Assembly: GCA_019722365.1 (NCBI GenBank)
Contig: JADFUC010002431.1
Span: 496,001 to 560,000, forward strand
From: Lithospermum erythrorhizon
Lineage: Eukaryota; Streptophyta; Magnoliopsida; Boraginales; Boraginaceae
Direction of reading: 5' to 3'
DNA length: 64,000 bases
The notes under the pieces are model-generated. The model saw nothing but the letters and a program-made list of their open reading frames with translations. It was not told the DNA's origin and ran no database searches. Positions 62,701 to 64,000 of this stretch are shown piece after piece. Position 1 is the stretch's first letter, and each line of letters opens with the position of its first letter. Made by a program: the position numbers and the translations under genes.

Positions 62701-64000
62701 TCTATCGGGGAGTGGGTCAGTGGGGGCGGAGACGCAAGAGGTAAGCAAGGGGCGTGTTAAAATACGAAATGCATGTGTTTATTTTACCTTATACTTAAAT
62801 TCAAATAGTTTAAGAGTATTAGTGACAAAATAGTCATTTACCGTAACATAATCATTTTAATTTATATTTTAGGGATAATATAATCATTTATTACATTTTA
62901 GCTTGGAAAGTTGACAGATAAGTGGATTGTGGGCCTGTGACAACAAAATAACAGAGGCCGCCAAGACAGATGGTGGTCCGCCATAAGAAGAATAGCTGCG
63001 ACCACATACAAAATTATTTAGCTCGTACAAAAGTTTTCTTTATTATTGGTTATTAAGGCGATATCTCATTATTTTGTATTGATTGTTAAATTTTAGCGAA
63101 TGAAGGTGTTTGATACTTGGCTTTCTGGCGAATCTATTTTGAGAATCATACAGTTTTAACATTGAACAAAATATGAATTATTATATGTTTGGAATATTGT
63201 GGGTTGTTTTAAGATTAATGTCGATTGAATATTATGTTTTTGTAAGTATGCCGAGATTTCAATATGTATTAAAAGGATACAATCGATAAATGTATATTCA
63301 CATATAGTTTCTTCGTACACTCGCCTATAATGTCGTGGTATCCATTTATTCTTCGAAATACAATGTGTAAACCTCAAGGCGGTATCCATTTTTATCGGAT
63401 TTTATGCAACACGTATTATCACAAGCCGCTGACCAGATTGCTGTCAACTACATTTTCTATTTCTATTATGTCAGACGCCCATATATGTATCTTTGTGTTA
63501 GCTATGTGACTTTATTTACATGCGCACGCCCCTATACGCTTTATCATATCTGTAATCCACACGCCGCCCCGCCACAGATTCATATCATAAAAGAAATACC
63601 ACCAAAGAAGTCAAGGCTCGGCATTAAAGTCCGCACTAAAATTTTATCGTTTTTAATTGATAGTTCCATAGCATGTCGCTTCCATTTAATAAGAATGTAA
63701 AATATTTTTAGTTTCTAAATATTTAAAATACTACCGTAAAAATAAAATGCGGATCAATTGCATACAAAGGACAAGAGGAATATTCCAATCGACGTAACTG
63801 ATATCGACGCCCAATATTTAGTTTCGTATCAAGGTGTAAAATTCAAGCAGCGAACATCACGCTTACACGTGTGTAAGAAATTTCAAGAAATCGACGAATA
63901 AAAATCTCGGCAAATAACTAGATTACATGAATGAATTCATGATTTTTAATTAATTTTTTTATGATTTTGATTTAAAGTTGATTTTTTTTTAGAATCCCAA
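59705..64000. other. Intergenic region with scattered CpG-rich patches
   Basis: No gene is supported. CpG-rich patches at about 60010-60060, 60940-61220 and 62560-62760 interrupt AT-rich DNA and look like old transposon debris. A CTCTATAAATAGAG TATA-like palindrome near 60178-60191 could belong to a dead LTR promoter, but I found no partner repeat. The frame at 60840-61139 is basic and Pro/Arg-rich in places but matches no family I know. TTAGCAGCGCGCGTAAAGAC with GCCGCC near 61190-61215 is reminiscent of the GC-rich subterminal repeats of some plant CACTA transposons; no CACTA terminus was found. Confidence 0.45.

Overview
This window is nuclear DNA from a flowering plant, most likely a eudicot. 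Split genes with GT-AG introns encode plant families (an SBP-box factor, a PADRE protein, a DC1 protein, an NPF transporter, a LIN-type U-box ligase), and they sit in AT-rich DNA with decayed Ty1/copia retrotransposons. A recurrent 9-mer, TACTCCGTA, and the general look suggest Caryophyllales, but that placement is only a guess. There are no operons, CRISPR arrays or prokaryotic features.

Layout. 1-1277 (+): 3' part of an At1g76660-like proline-rich family gene. 2384-4934 (-): a complete seven-exon UPF0047/YjbQ gene whose exons sum exactly to 182 codons plus a stop. 7964-8620 (-): a single-exon PADRE (DUF4228) protein with a myristoylation start. 11817-16680 (-): decayed copia element 1 with recognisable LTRs, protease, integrase, RT and RNase H. 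20850-22001 (+): a two-exon DC1 protein. 22957-27221 (-): a large ankyrin-type SPL (SBP-box) gene whose middle coding block carries several nonsense codons and frameshifts. 28133-32970 (-): copia element 2 with LTRs. About 34640-36930 (-): copia element 3, without visible LTRs. 38959-40915 (+): DEAD-box RNA helicase RH41-like with a zf-HIT finger. 43624-48166 (+): LIN-1-like U-box E3 ligase. 49289-53589 (+): NOC2 nucleolar protein, eleven exons. 54651-57207 (-): NPF7-like (NRT1.5 clade) transporter, five exons. 57208-64000: intergenic, with two short tandem duplications.

The genes are independent single-gene transcription units, and no shared pathway is evident. RH41 and NOC2 both belong to RNA or ribosome biology, but two unrelated intervals separate them. 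DC1/SPL and NOC2/NPF are convergent pairs.

The most notable observation is the SPL gene. Exons 1-6 (SBP domain and the conserved central part) and the last exon (ankyrin tail and membrane anchor) are clean. The block between them has four in-frame stops plus frameshifts, and the next ankyrin exon has a one-base deletion. The locus therefore probably makes only a truncated SBP protein, is a young pseudogene, or contains an assembly error. I did not find a convincing new biological system. The other observations are a foldback downstream of RH41, an over-represented 9-mer, and CpG-rich but badly decayed retroelements.
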